Made by a program: the position numbers and the translations under genes. DNA of 34,578 bases from Saprospiraceae bacterium (lineage in GTDB: Bacteria > Bacteroidota > Bacteroidia > Chitinophagales > Saprospiraceae): positions 1 to 34,578 of the forward strand of contig BQJU01000078.1 in the NCBI GenBank assembly GCA_021604865.1. The letters run 5' to 3'. Position 1 is the first letter of the stretch. Each line of letters begins with the position of its first letter. The notes under the pieces were generated by a model, which was not told the origin of the DNA, did not search any database, and saw only the letters and a program-made list of their open reading frames with translations. Of this stretch, positions 1 through 8,295 are shown in pieces.

Positions 1-136
1 CCCAAAACGCCTCTTTTTTGCTGATACTTTGTTGCTTTTTTTGACCGTATCTTCCAGATATGCTCCGCAAAAAGCGCCTCGTTTCACCAAAAAATTGACA
101 CTTTTTGCCTCCAAAAGCGACCTCCAAACAAGCACT
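1..136. repeat. MITE-like element i (partial, cut by window start)
   Basis: The right end (119-136) reads gacctccaaacaagcact, the same terminal sequence as the elements at 209-350 and 3171-3314. The interior, read on the minus strand (gcaaaaagtgtcaatttttt then ggtgaaacgaggc), matches the interior of the element at 9364-9597 in the opposite orientation. The left end lies outside the window. Confidence 0.6.
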
Positions 137-208
137 TAAAGTTATATAAATGTTCCCTCGCTTTCCCGCATTGACAGCATAAAACTTGATACAATTTCAC
201 TAAGACTA

Positions 209-350
209 AGAGCTTGTTTGAAGGTCAACCTTACGCTCGTGTCGTAGCCTTTGGCGAAAGACTCAGCGCCTTGCTTCGCGAAGGCAGAGTAGGTGCATTG
301 GCTGCAAAAGATCACTTTTTGCGACAAAAGCCGACCTCCAAACAAGCACT
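209..350. repeat. MITE-like element ii
   Basis: The ends 209-226 (agagcttgtttgaaggtc) and 333-350 (gacctccaaacaagcact) are inverted repeats matching at 16 of 18 bases. The right part (gatcactttttg, aaaagcc, acctccaaacaagc) is nearly identical to the element at 3171-3314. No protein is encoded inside. Together with element i it fills the 372 bases before the first gene, where nothing else was recognised. The element is too short for a transposase, so it would be non-autonomous. Confidence 0.7.
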
Positions 351-372
351 AACAAAAAATAAAAATATTGCT

Positions 373-963
373 ATGAAAACATTTCTACTTCCCCTAGTTT
401 TTCTATTCTGCGGCCTAGTTTTCACCCCTCAACTTTACAGTCAATACAAAAAACCCAATCGAATTTTCAAAAAGGGGCAGGCCGATATCTTCGCAGGGTT
501 TGGTCTTTTGCCCACTTTCCTAAAAGATAGAGCGACCCAGGAACTACCACCACTCAGTTTACGATATGAAAATCGATTGGCAAACAATTACAGTATTGGC
601 CTGGAAATTGGGCATTCTATTTCTACTACTGATGCAAGAGATCCAACTTTTGAAGCAAAAAATTACCGCAACCGATTCTATTATGTCGGACTGCGCAATA
701 CAGTACATTGCAACTGCGAAGCATTCGACAACTGGGACATCTATGGCGGATTTTCTTTAGGGTATAACCTTACCAATATCTCGGTAATAGAAGGGGCTTT
801 CGGAGATTTTGAAAAACTACATGGCATCAAGGAGCAAAAAAGCAAAATGACTTTTCATGGCTTCGTAGGAGCCCGTTATGCCTGTAATGCGTCGCTGAGT
901 TTTTATGGAGAATTTGGGTATGGTATTTCCATTATTCAATTGGGTGTTGGATACCAGTTGTAA
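373..963 (+). CDS. Secreted outer-membrane beta-barrel protein, function unknown
   Basis: This is a protein of 196 residues. An N-terminal signal peptide (MKTFLLPLVFLFCGLVF, cleavage near residue 23-24 after LYS) is followed by alternating aromatic/polar strands such as YSIGLEIGHS, YYVGLRNTV, YGGFSLGYNL, FHGFVGARY and YGEFGYGISI. It ends in the short strand IIQLGVGYQL, typical of small Bacteroidota outer-membrane barrels. The open frame extends upstream to 214, but that part lies within repeat element ii and has no signal peptide, so the ATG at 373 is preferred. It is convergent with the CDF gene, 73 bp away. The barrel assignment is inference from pattern and the specific function is unknown. 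Confidence 0.8.
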   Translation: MKTFLLPLVFLFCGLVFTPQLYSQYKKPNRIFKKGQADIFAGFGLLPTFLKDRATQELPPLSLRYENRLANNYSIGLEIGHSISTTDARDPTFEAKNYRNRFYYVGLRNTVHCNCEAFDNWDIYGGFSLGYNLTNISVIEGAFGDFEKLHGIKEQKSKMTFHGFVGARYACNASLSFYGEFGYGISIIQLGVGYQL

Positions 964-1036
964 AGATAAAAAAAGGGTAATTAATCTATGTGAATAGGTG
1001 CGGGAGGGAGCCTGAATGGGTTTCTTTCCGCCTTTT

Positions 1037-1984
1037 TTACACCTTATGCGGCATATTTTCCATAATATTATCAATGGTCCAGGGAAGACGGGTTTCAGTA
1101 GGGGAAGCGCGAACGTTACAGTCCTGCTTTTGGCAAATCCGGCAGGCTTCCGTAGTGCAGGCATCAATATGAATAAAGAGCTCAACGGGGGCACTACAAT
1201 TTTCTTCGATGAGTTTTTCCAATACTTTTATTTCCTGGTGCGACTGGCGGTTGTCAAAATACCAGGGTAAGGTCATGTGGCAATCAATATGCAGAGAGGC
1301 ACCATATTGTATGACGCGAAAGTTGTGGATATCAATCCAGTTATCCTGTCGTTCCCGATCCATCACTTCTACAAGTCTGGTGATTAGCTGATAATCCGCT
1401 TCATCCATAATACCGGCCAACGATTTCCGCAATAGATTGTAGCCCGTAAACAAGATAATCATTCCAAAAATGATCGCCAGTATATTGTCCAACACATATA
1501 GATTTGTCAACCAAACCAGGGCCAGGCCCAATAATAATCCCAAAGAAGAGTAGCCATCTGTCTGGAGGTGTTTGCCACTTCCTGTCAAGGTAACGGAGTG
1601 ATCCTTTTTTCCTCGCTTTTCCAGCCACCAGCCCATGGCAAAATTGACAACTCCTGTCAGTCCTGTCAGCCAGATTCCGAGGTCTAATTGATGGATAGTT
1701 TGTGGGAAAAAGAAATTATACCCTCCTTTACAAATCATGCCAATACCAGCCAAAGCAATCAAGGCTCCTTCAAAACCCACAGAAATAAACTCAATTTTGC
1801 CATGCCCATAAGGATGGTTGAGGTCCTTAGGTTTGGCTGCTATGATCAGGCTAAACAGGGCAAAAGCACCAGCGACAATATTGATGATACTCTCCAGAGC
1901 GTCGGTCAGTACGGCATTGGAACGGGTGGCCCACCAGGCATAAAATTTTATGCTCATCAGCAAAAGGCCAATGACCAGCGTCAC
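1037..1984 (-). CDS. Cation diffusion facilitator (CDF) family transporter with Cys-rich C-terminus
   Basis: This inner-membrane divalent-metal/proton antiporter of the CDF family has 315 residues. Visible landmarks are a TM2 motif TDALESII (residues 27-34), the HPYGHGK loop (57-63) typical of the family, a TM5 HxxxD site (H139, D143) and a cytoplasmic C-terminal domain from about residue 190. The tail carries four cysteines (C276, C281, C284, C289), a likely extra metal site. The start is GTG at 1984, because no ATG lies upstream in frame before the stop. However, the upstream codons (TAIQSHKNITILS) read like the normal beginning of TM1, so the annotated start clips that helix. A rarer start codon or a small sequence change upstream is possible. 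Substrate (Zn, Fe, Mn, Cd) cannot be told from sequence. Confidence 0.88.
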   Translation of the reverse strand: MTLVIGLLLMSIKFYAWWATRSNAVLTDALESIINIVAGAFALFSLIIAAKPKDLNHPYGHGKIEFISVGFEGALIALAGIGMICKGGYNFFFPQTIHQLDLGIWLTGLTGVVNFAMGWWLEKRGKKDHSVTLTGSGKHLQTDGYSSLGLLLGLALVWLTNLYVLDNILAIIFGMIILFTGYNLLRKSLAGIMDEADYQLITRLVEVMDRERQDNWIDIHNFRVIQYGASLHIDCHMTLPWYFDNRQSHQEIKVLEKLIEENCSAPVELFIHIDACTTEACRICQKQDCNVRASPTETRLPWTIDNIMENMPHKV

Positions 1985-2036
1985 ACTTAAAATGGTGATA
2001 TTTTTGTGAGATTGAATAGCGGTTGGGTATTTTCCC

Positions 2037-2044
2037 CAAAGGTA
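2037..2044 (-). promoter_or_regulatory. Possible -7 element upstream of the CDF gene
   Basis: The minus strand reads TACCTTTG, a full match to the Bacteroidota -7 consensus TAnnTTTG, about 53 bp upstream of the GTG start at 1984. No clear TTTG is present 19-21 bases further upstream, so support is partial. If used, the leader would be about 45 nt, which argues for a short N-terminus of the CDF protein. Confidence 0.3.
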
Positions 2045-2160
2045 CTCAAGTAAAGAAGTAATTGTTCCTTTTCGCCTTTATCTTTTCAAAAGTCATTGTC
2101 TGGAAATCCGATTTCAGGGATAGGTTTTAAGCTCTCCTCACTACAGCCTTGGCCGCAGAC

Positions 2161-2360
2161 AGCTACGCCGTTCTAAACCACCTCTGCGCCCCTAAACCTC
2201 CTAAACCTTCCTAAACCTATTTTGCCTAAAGGATTGGAAAGCGCAATCCCATTATAAACCACCTTCGCCACCCTAAACCTCCTAAACCTTCTAAACCAGC
2301 TTTCCATGGAACGAATGGAAAAAATGTACAATTTGGAAAGAGCTACGCCGTTCTAAACCA
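2161..2360. repeat. CTAAACC-rich direct repeat region
   Basis: The non-coding stretch 2045-2376 holds nested direct repeats. agctacgccgttctaaacca occurs exactly at 2161-2180 and 2341-2360. ccctaaacctcctaaacctt occurs exactly at 2190-2209 and 2271-2290. Between them are several further copies of the heptad CTAAACC or CCTAAAC. It lies after the stop of the LytTR gene and upstream of the CDF gene. No gene is seen in it. Confidence 0.7.
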
Positions 2361-2376
2361 GCCATCTGCCCCTCCT

Positions 2377-3132
2377 TCACTCAATTCCTCCCTCCAGCCA
2401 CCGCTTAAAATGCGGAGACCGTTCGGTGCTGACAACGGTATGAATATCGCAAACAGGTTTGAGGTCGAGTTTCACCCTCGACTTGGAGTAGGCGTACATT
2501 TCGTTGATCGCGTTGATATGTACGATAAACTGGCGGTTGATCCGAAAAAACTCCTGGCAATCCAACATCTCTTCCAGTGCTTCCAGGGAATGATCTAACG
2601 GATAACGTTTGCCATCCCAATTCACTACAAAGGTGATCTTTTGATCGGTATAAAAGTAGGCGGCATCTTTGATATCCACTAATTGAATACGTTGGCCAAT
2701 ACGGATTAAAAAACGGCGCGAAGTTTTTTCTGGTTGCATTAGGCGGGCAATTTCTTCATAACTAATCGAAGGCTTTTTGTTCCAGTTGCGGTATTTTTCC
2801 AGAGCCTTCTCCAGTTCTGCTTTTTTGATAGGTTTTAGCAAATAATCCAGTGCATTTACTTTGAAAGCCTGGATGGCATATTGATCATACGCCGTGGTAA
2901 AAATGATCGGTTTTTCAATATTGGCGTGGTTGAAAATTTCAAAACTGGCACCATCAGCCAAATGAATATCGAGCAATATGAGGTCGGGGAGTTTATTTTT
3001 CTCCAGGTATTCCAGTGTGCCCAGGATGCTATCCATACGTGCACCTACCTGAATCTGGGGGTCAATTTCCCGAATAAGTTTTTCCAGCCGGCGAGCTGCC
3101 GTATCTTCATCTTCAATTATCCAAACGTTCAT
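2377..3132 (-). CDS. LytTR-family response regulator
   Basis: This cytoplasmic two-component response regulator has 251 residues. The receiver domain (about 1-120) shows the acidic pocket (E7, D8), the phospho-acceptor D55 in LILLDIHLADG, the switch residues TT (79-80) and the conserved K100 in LLKPI. A LytTR DNA-binding domain follows (about 139-250), with the typical FFRINRQFIVHINAI segment near 202-216. It lies 185 bp downstream of the sensor kinase gene on the same strand and is almost certainly its partner. MITE-like element iii is inserted between them. LytTR regulators usually act as transcription activators of nearby or dispersed genes. The targets here are unknown. Confidence 0.93.
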   Translation of the reverse strand: MNVWIIEDEDTAARRLEKLIREIDPQIQVGARMDSILGTLEYLEKNKLPDLILLDIHLADGASFEIFNHANIEKPIIFTTAYDQYAIQAFKVNALDYLLKPIKKAELEKALEKYRNWNKKPSISYEEIARLMQPEKTSRRFLIRIGQRIQLVDIKDAAYFYTDQKITFVVNWDGKRYPLDHSLEALEEMLDCQEFFRINRQFIVHINAINEMYAYSKSRVKLDLKPVCDIHTVVSTERSPHFKRWLEGGIE

Positions 3133-3170
3133 AAGAAGTTATTTTATTCTTTGACAAATCACCCGTTTTT

Positions 3171-3314
3171 AGAACATGTTTGTAGGACAAGCTTACACTT
3201 ACACTGAGTCCTTCACCAAAATCTTTGGCGCAAACGCCCGGCGAAAGCTTCAACGTAAGCACACTAGCTCCAAAGGATCACTTTTTGCTAAAAGCCAACC
3301 TCCAAACAAGCGCT
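3171..3314. repeat. MITE-like element iii, between sensor kinase and response regulator genes
   Basis: The inverted ends are 3171-3188 (agaacatgtttgtaggac) and 3297-3314 (aacctccaaacaagcgct). The interior shares ggatcactttttg and aaaagcc with element ii. TA lies directly outside or at each end. The element begins three bases after the sensor stop codon (3318, minus strand) and occupies most of the spacer before the regulator start. Confidence 0.68.
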
Positions 3315-3317
3315 ACG

Positions 3318-6191
3318 TCAAAACAGGCTATTTTTAATCACTGGAATACCAACTGTAAATTGTTCTGCAGTTTCTTCAATAAAGACCTTTTTATCACTCA
3401 GCAAGCCATATCGATTGACGATACTTTGCAAGCCAAAACCCGTGGAATGGCTAGGGGTTAATTTCTTTTGTAAATTATTGCTAACACAGATGTAACCTTT
3501 CTCTGATAGGCAGATTTGAATGAGTAAAGGCCGCGATTTACTAATAACATTGTGTTTCACCGCATTTTCTACTAGAATCTGTAAAGTCAGCGGAGCAATA
3601 TAAACCGCTTTTTCCGCTATGTTTACCTGCAATTTCAGATGGTCACCATAGCGTTTTTTCAGCAAAAAGGCATAATCGTTCACCAGATTGAGTTCCTCGT
3701 CCAGGCTGATGAGTTCTTTTTCCCGGTATTGCAGAATACTCCGGTAAAAATCTGACAGTTTCTCCACGTATTCTACTGCCAAGCTTGGCTCTTCCTCAAT
3801 AATTGCAATCAGGGTATTAAAACTATTAAACAAAAAATGAGGATTTATCTGGCTTTTAAGGGCCTCGTATTTACTCTCTATTTTCTCCTTCTTAAGTAAT
3901 GCCTCCCTTTGCAACCGTTTCTCCCTGGTCTTTACCAGATAGAATACCAGACTCGCGCCACCGGTCAGTGTCAACAAAACAAACCACCACTGACTCCAGA
4001 ATGGGCGCTGAATTGAAAAAGAATAAGACACCAATGGTTCTTTATCAAAAGCATCATTTTCAGTAGACATCAGCAAAAAAGAATAACTCCCGGGAGGCAA
4101 ATTGGAATACACCGCTCTGTTATCACGGGAGACAATCCATTCGTGATCAAAACCCTCCAATTTATATCGATATTTAACCGTTTCAGGATCGGTAAACCAG
4201 AGGCCGACATAATCAAAGGCCAGGCTGTTTTTGTTGTGGGCAAACTTGTTTTGCGACTCGATGTTGATCGGTTCCAGATCAATGGATATACCAGTAAAAC
4301 GGGTTCGGGGATGAATCTCCAGTTTTTCTTCCAGCGCAGTATACCGAATAATTTCTCTTTGGGACCCAATCCATACATTTCCGGCATTATCCAGATAAAA
4401 GGCATTCAAGTTGGGTTCAAAATCATCGATGCCTACATCCGTATCATAATAGATAAGGTGATGACTTTCCGGATCCAGGATATCAATACCCGACGGGTGT
4501 ATGATCAATATTTGTCCTTTATCATCCGTTGCCAGGCCGGTTATACTCAGGTCTCTGATGCCCTCTTTTACGGCCAGGTTGATCAGCTTTGATCCATCAA
4601 ATTCAAAAACACCAGAGCGTGCCGTACTAAACCAGATGTGCCCCCGCCGGTCTTCCGTAATGGAATAAACCGACTTTATTGGAATTTCTCCAGCCTCTGA
4701 AAAATTGGTAATTTTGCCCTGATCAAGCATACTAATTCCCTCACCGTCGGTACCAAACCAGGTACGGTTTTTACTATCCAGAAAAATTTTATAAATAAAA
4801 TTGGTCCCAAGACCACTTTCGTGATTGTAATTCCGAACACTCAATGCATCCGTTGACAGGGGATTCATCCGGCATTCAAACTCCGTAACGCCACCCAGGG
4901 TAGCACACCAGATATGGTCGCCATTGCCATCAATAGACAATATACTGGCATTGGTGAGTCCGTCTTTCTCCGTAATGTGTCTTTGCTTACCAAGCTGTTG
5001 GTTGAGCAATAAAATCCCCGAGCCAAAAGTGCCGGCCCAGATGTTGTGGTAATTGTCTTGGAACAGGCAGAGCACATTCTCACTAAGCACTCGTTCAAAA
5101 CTACTCTTACTCAAACTATCTTTGACTTGCCGAAATAACCCCTGAGGGGTACCTAGCCATAACTGATCGTCATGATCTACCAATAAAGCTTGAATATTGC
5201 TAACCGGTTTTTCTACGAATTCAAACTGCCGGTTGGTTGACTGCAAGCCTCCATTGTTGCTGATCACCCAAAGGTTACCCTCTATATCTTTGTGTAGGTT
5301 ATAAATTTTTGCCGATTGGAAATTTTCCTGCCCCACAGGATAGTGCTTTTTATCACGAAAATCCCACCTCCAAAGTCCTTGCCCTTCGGTACCAATCCAC
5401 AATTCCCTACCCTGAAAATATTCAAGATCGTTGATCTGGCCCATATCCCAGTCAGACATTGGATACTCGAATTCAAAATTATCTGTTTTCAAATAAGAAA
5501 TTCCGTGGTCATAAGTACCTACCCAACAATTGCCCTTCTCATCCGGCAAGATGGCCCGCACAATATCATCCTGCAGGCCATGCTCACGGGTAATATTTTT
5601 GATCTTTTTTTCACCCTGTTCCAGCCAGCAGATACTGATGCCACCATCCGTACCAGTCCACATCCATCCTCTATGATCTGTGACCAAACAATAAATGTCA
5701 TTGCCCAACAGGCCGTCATCAGTATCGTAATTGTATACATGTTCGCCGTCCAGGTAGTAAAGCCCTTCTCCATAAGTCGAAAACCATAACCGCTGTTCCA
5801 AATCCTCTGCGAATCCAGTAATCGGCACCACAGGAAGGCCCTCTTCAGGTTGCCAGGCTTGAAGCACATCCCGATGATCCAGCTGGTAGATCGATCCATC
5901 CCGGTAACCCACCCAGATCAGGTCATTTTTGTCCTGAAAAACTGCACTCACATGGTTTTGTCCCAGGGTATCCGGCTTTTGGTATACCTTGTACTGACTT
6001 CCATCATATCGGATCAGGCCCTCCCGAGAACCTAGCCAGATAAATCCCCCTTCCGATTGATAAAGTAGCTTTAAATCGACGAATTTAAGTTCCTGCGGCA
6101 AATCATGCGTCTTAAAATAGGGAGACTGTCCCATTAGGGATTCACACAGCAGTATTGCCAACAAACACAACCATTGATTCGTCTTTCTCAC
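3318..6191 (-). CDS. Beta-propeller sensor histidine kinase (LytS/YehU type)
   Basis: This membrane sensor kinase has 957 residues. A signal peptide (residues 1-22) is followed by a long periplasmic region of two-component-regulator propeller blades. The recurring motifs are of the type IWLGSREGLIRYDG, LWFSTYGEGLYYLDG and IWVGSQREIIRY, to about residue 620. A Y_Y_Y domain (about 630-730, YRYKLEGFDHEW then NLPPGSYSF), one TM helix (about 736-753) and a short linker helix come next. The kinase core has the histidine-box NPHFLFNSFN (His785), an N-box LVENAVKHN (about 873-881) and a G-box STGFGLQS. This is the His_kinase plus HATPase_c form without a classical HisKA domain. It is smaller than hybrid two-component systems because the receiver is encoded separately (2377-3132). 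The ligand is not predictable; relatives often sense polysaccharides or cell-envelope signals. Confidence 0.93.
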   Translation of the reverse strand: MRKTNQWLCLLAILLCESLMGQSPYFKTHDLPQELKFVDLKLLYQSEGGFIWLGSREGLIRYDGSQYKVYQKPDTLGQNHVSAVFQDKNDLIWVGYRDGSIYQLDHRDVLQAWQPEEGLPVVPITGFAEDLEQRLWFSTYGEGLYYLDGEHVYNYDTDDGLLGNDIYCLVTDHRGWMWTGTDGGISICWLEQGEKKIKNITREHGLQDDIVRAILPDEKGNCWVGTYDHGISYLKTDNFEFEYPMSDWDMGQINDLEYFQGRELWIGTEGQGLWRWDFRDKKHYPVGQENFQSAKIYNLHKDIEGNLWVISNNGGLQSTNRQFEFVEKPVSNIQALLVDHDDQLWLGTPQGLFRQVKDSLSKSSFERVLSENVLCLFQDNYHNIWAGTFGSGILLLNQQLGKQRHITEKDGLTNASILSIDGNGDHIWCATLGGVTEFECRMNPLSTDALSVRNYNHESGLGTNFIYKIFLDSKNRTWFGTDGEGISMLDQGKITNFSEAGEIPIKSVYSITEDRRGHIWFSTARSGVFEFDGSKLINLAVKEGIRDLSITGLATDDKGQILIIHPSGIDILDPESHHLIYYDTDVGIDDFEPNLNAFYLDNAGNVWIGSQREIIRYTALEEKLEIHPRTRFTGISIDLEPINIESQNKFAHNKNSLAFDYVGLWFTDPETVKYRYKLEGFDHEWIVSRDNRAVYSNLPPGSYSFLLMSTENDAFDKEPLVSYSFSIQRPFWSQWWFVLLTLTGGASLVFYLVKTREKRLQREALLKKEKIESKYEALKSQINPHFLFNSFNTLIAIIEEEPSLAVEYVEKLSDFYRSILQYREKELISLDEELNLVNDYAFLLKKRYGDHLKLQVNIAEKAVYIAPLTLQILVENAVKHNVISKSRPLLIQICLSEKGYICVSNNLQKKLTPSHSTGFGLQSIVNRYGLLSDKKVFIEETAEQFTVGIPVIKNSLF

Positions 6192-6202
6192 TTTCTCTAG
6201 AG

Positions 6203-6751
6203 TTATTTCACCAGCTTCGCTTTAATCTTCACCCTGATTTCTTCAGCAATTTTCTGAAATACGATTTTTGGTATTTCAATATTATGCTCTTCCAACAATA
6301 CTGTAAATTCGGTCTCCAGTTGCATTTCATCACCGGCCACCTTCAGTTGTCCCTTGATAATGCGCTCCTGTTCTATTCCATGTATGATTAGTTTCCCCTT
6401 GGCCCGTACTTCGTAGCTACCATCTTTGTTCAGGTCTACCTTTTCAATTATTTTCCCGGAAAATATCGCCCGTGAAAAGCGTTTACTTTCCATGTAATTT
6501 TCGTTAAAATGCTCCTTCTGTAATGGACTGTTAAAGCCCTCAAATGAACGGATGTTTACCGTAAAGGCAAAGGCATTTTTATCTACATCCACAATACCTC
6601 GCATCGCGCCCGATCTTGCCTCTATCACTTCCAGCGGTGCATCCGACTGAAACCAGATGTTACCAGTTTCCGTGGCATACCGGTTCTGTGCATAACCACT
6701 ACCCAGGTACAAGGCAAAAAATAGAACGAATAGAAAATTTTTGATTTTCAT
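6203..6751 (-). CDS. Secreted YceI-like domain protein
   Basis: This protein has 182 residues, starting at MKIKNFLFVLFFALYLG, a signal peptide cleaved near YAQ. The frame is open 21 bases further upstream, but the signal peptide fixes the start. The body resembles the YceI lipocalin-like fold: FQSDAPLEVIEARS, the FTVNIRSFEGFNSPLQKEHF segment, GKIIEKVDLNKDGSYEV and a final amphipathic C-terminal part. YceI proteins bind isoprenoids or other lipids in the periplasm. Its stop is only 11 bp before the sensor kinase start, so the YceI gene, the sensor and the regulator probably form one operon. A periplasmic binding protein could feed the sensor, but this is inference. Confidence 0.8.
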   Translation of the reverse strand: MKIKNFLFVLFFALYLGSGYAQNRYATETGNIWFQSDAPLEVIEARSGAMRGIVDVDKNAFAFTVNIRSFEGFNSPLQKEHFNENYMESKRFSRAIFSGKIIEKVDLNKDGSYEVRAKGKLIIHGIEQERIIKGQLKVAGDEMQLETEFTVLLEEHNIEIPKIVFQKIAEEIRVKIKAKLVK

Positions 6752-6867
6752 AATGGTCAAAATTGTAATCACTTACTAATATCAGCAAAAAATTCCTTCT
6801 CAACGGGAAAAATAGGTGTGTGAATGGGTATTGGTGGGTATAAGAGGCGGGCCTTTTTATTTTTTTT

Positions 6868-7045
6868 GGGCGTGTCCCACCTTTGCCAGCTGAAGTTCGA
6901 CTAAAGTAGGGCAGAGGTTGATAAAGGTGGGCCGGTCCCTTCCGTGTGTGGCATTCGCCGTAGCCCTGCGGGCCAGCCTCCGACAAGCTGCGGCTGCACT
7001 CCAGGCACCTCACGCACATCCGTTTCCGCATTGCTGTGTAACAGG
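6868..7045. repeat. GC-rich intergenic region with inverted repeat, probably a dispersed repeat
   Basis: The 544-base stretch 6752-7295 contains no convincing gene. Within it, gggcgtgtcccaccttt (6868-6884) and aaaggtgggccggtccc (6923-6939) are imperfect inverted repeats (13 of 17). They are followed by a GC-rich segment (tagccctgcgggcc, aagctgcggctgc) unlike the flanking AT-rich spacer. The layout resembles high-copy intergenic repeats of Bacteroidota genomes, but only one copy lies in this window, so repeat status is a guess. Confidence 0.35.
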
Positions 7046-7295
7046 TAGGCAGCTAGTCTGGTTCGCAGCACCCAACAAACCGATTGAATATAGTCTTTAC
7101 ACTTATGGTATTATTAACCCGAAATAGAGGGAAAGTATTGCCCTTCCTCCTCGTACCTGCCAAATGAATTGACTGCCGCCTGCGGGCGGAAAAGTTTCCA
7201 CCTAACCAATCACAACAAAAAGACTGCCTTTTAGATCAAATGAATCGAATCAATCTTTAACTTTAGAGCATGATTGAAACAAAATTCTACCAATT

Positions 7296-8162
7296 ATGAA
7301 CCGACAAATCATCTGCTTCCTTTGCCTTATTTACTCCTTTACACTTTGTGCTCAAACTACCGGCAAGGTCTTCGACAATCTTTCCTTGTCCAGCAAAATC
7401 CTGAATGGAGAACGTAAATTTGCTATTTACCTACCCCCGGATTACGAAAGCTCTCAGCGCAGCTACCCCGTATTATACCTGTTGCACGGTGCCGGCGATG
7501 ACCAGACCGGATGGGTTCAATTTGGAGAAGTCCTACACATTACCGACAAAGCTATCCGGGAAGGAAAAGCCACCCCCATGATCATTGTGATGCCCGATGC
7601 CAATACCGGCCAGCGAGGATATTTCAACGATGCCAGAGGCAATTGGAATTACGAGGACTTTTTCTTTGAAGAACTCATGCCTTTCGTAGAAAAGAAGTAC
7701 CGGATCAAAGGCGAAAAGCGCTATCGGGCCGTAGCAGGGCTATCTATGGGTGGCGGCGGTTCCTTTGTATATGCATTGCGGCATCCGGAACTATTTTCCT
7801 CGGCTTGTCCGCTTAGTGCCAGTACCGGACCGATGAATTTGGAAGACACAAAACGCTGGCTCTCTCGTGGGGGTACCGAAGACTTCACGCCTGCTCAATT
7901 GGAGACCTTTTATCAAAGACATAGTGTGCTGAACCTGCTCGAAAAGATGGCCGAAGAAAATAAAACAGCCGTACGCTGGTACATTGATTGTGGTGATGAT
8001 GATTTTCTTTATGAAGGTAATTCCCTGGTCCACATCGCCATGAAGAAAAAAGAAATTCCTCATGAATTCCGTATCCGCGATGGTGCCCACAATTGGACCT
8101 ATTGGCGGGAGTCATTGCCCGAGGTATTGTCGTTTGTGTCGATGGCTTTTCATCAGTATTAG
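7296..8162 (+). CDS. Secreted alpha/beta-hydrolase esterase (esterase D / feruloyl-acetylxylan esterase-like)
   Basis: This protein has 288 residues with a signal peptide cleaved near residue 19-20 (LCAQ). It has the putative-esterase (PF00756) layout: YLPPDY (45-50), PVLYLLHGAGDD (58-69) for the oxyanion region, nucleophile Ser150 in the elbow GLSMGG, a likely acid within DCGDDDF (231-237) and catalytic His265 in DGAHNW. The length is usual for the family. Relatives remove acyl groups from plant or algal polysaccharides or hydrolyse other esters; the substrate is not visible. It is transcribed away from the YceI-sensor operon. The next gene is downstream in the same direction, 133 bp away. 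Confidence 0.88.
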   Translation: MNRQIICFLCLIYSFTLCAQTTGKVFDNLSLSSKILNGERKFAIYLPPDYESSQRSYPVLYLLHGAGDDQTGWVQFGEVLHITDKAIREGKATPMIIVMPDANTGQRGYFNDARGNWNYEDFFFEELMPFVEKKYRIKGEKRYRAVAGLSMGGGGSFVYALRHPELFSSACPLSASTGPMNLEDTKRWLSRGGTEDFTPAQLETFYQRHSVLNLLEKMAEENKTAVRWYIDCGDDDFLYEGNSLVHIAMKKKEIPHEFRIRDGAHNWTYWRESLPEVLSFVSMAFHQY

Positions 8163-8295
8163 CGTTCTTGGTCTTTTTTAAATCCTAGCCAATTGGGTCC
8201 TTCTATAATTTTCGCAGCCGGAATTGCGTTACTAATGAAATCCTCTCAAAATTTCCCCGGTTTTAAGACATTTCTTAATTTCTTAAATGTAGTTT

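Noticed and set aside
214-372. Upstream extension of the beta-barrel gene start to 214
   Set aside because: The extra codons lie within MITE-like element ii and remove the signal peptide from the N-terminus, so the ATG at 373 is preferred.
817-1194. Open frame of 125 codons overlapping the beta-barrel and CDF genes
   Set aside because: It overlaps two better supported genes and has no protein-like pattern.
2161-2376. CRISPR-like array from CTAAACC repeats
   Set aside because: Repeat units are 7-20 bases with irregular spacing, no constant spacer length, and no cas genes nearby.
6741-6800. Promoter directly before the YceI gene (TTTTTG and TACAATTTTG)
   Set aside because: The -7 spacing is off by two bases and a start there would place transcription almost at the ATG, so it was not annotated.
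6699-7031. Minus-strand open frame of 110 codons over the GC-rich intergenic region
   Set aside because: It overlaps the YceI signal-peptide start, has a low-complexity basic composition and lies in a probable repeat.
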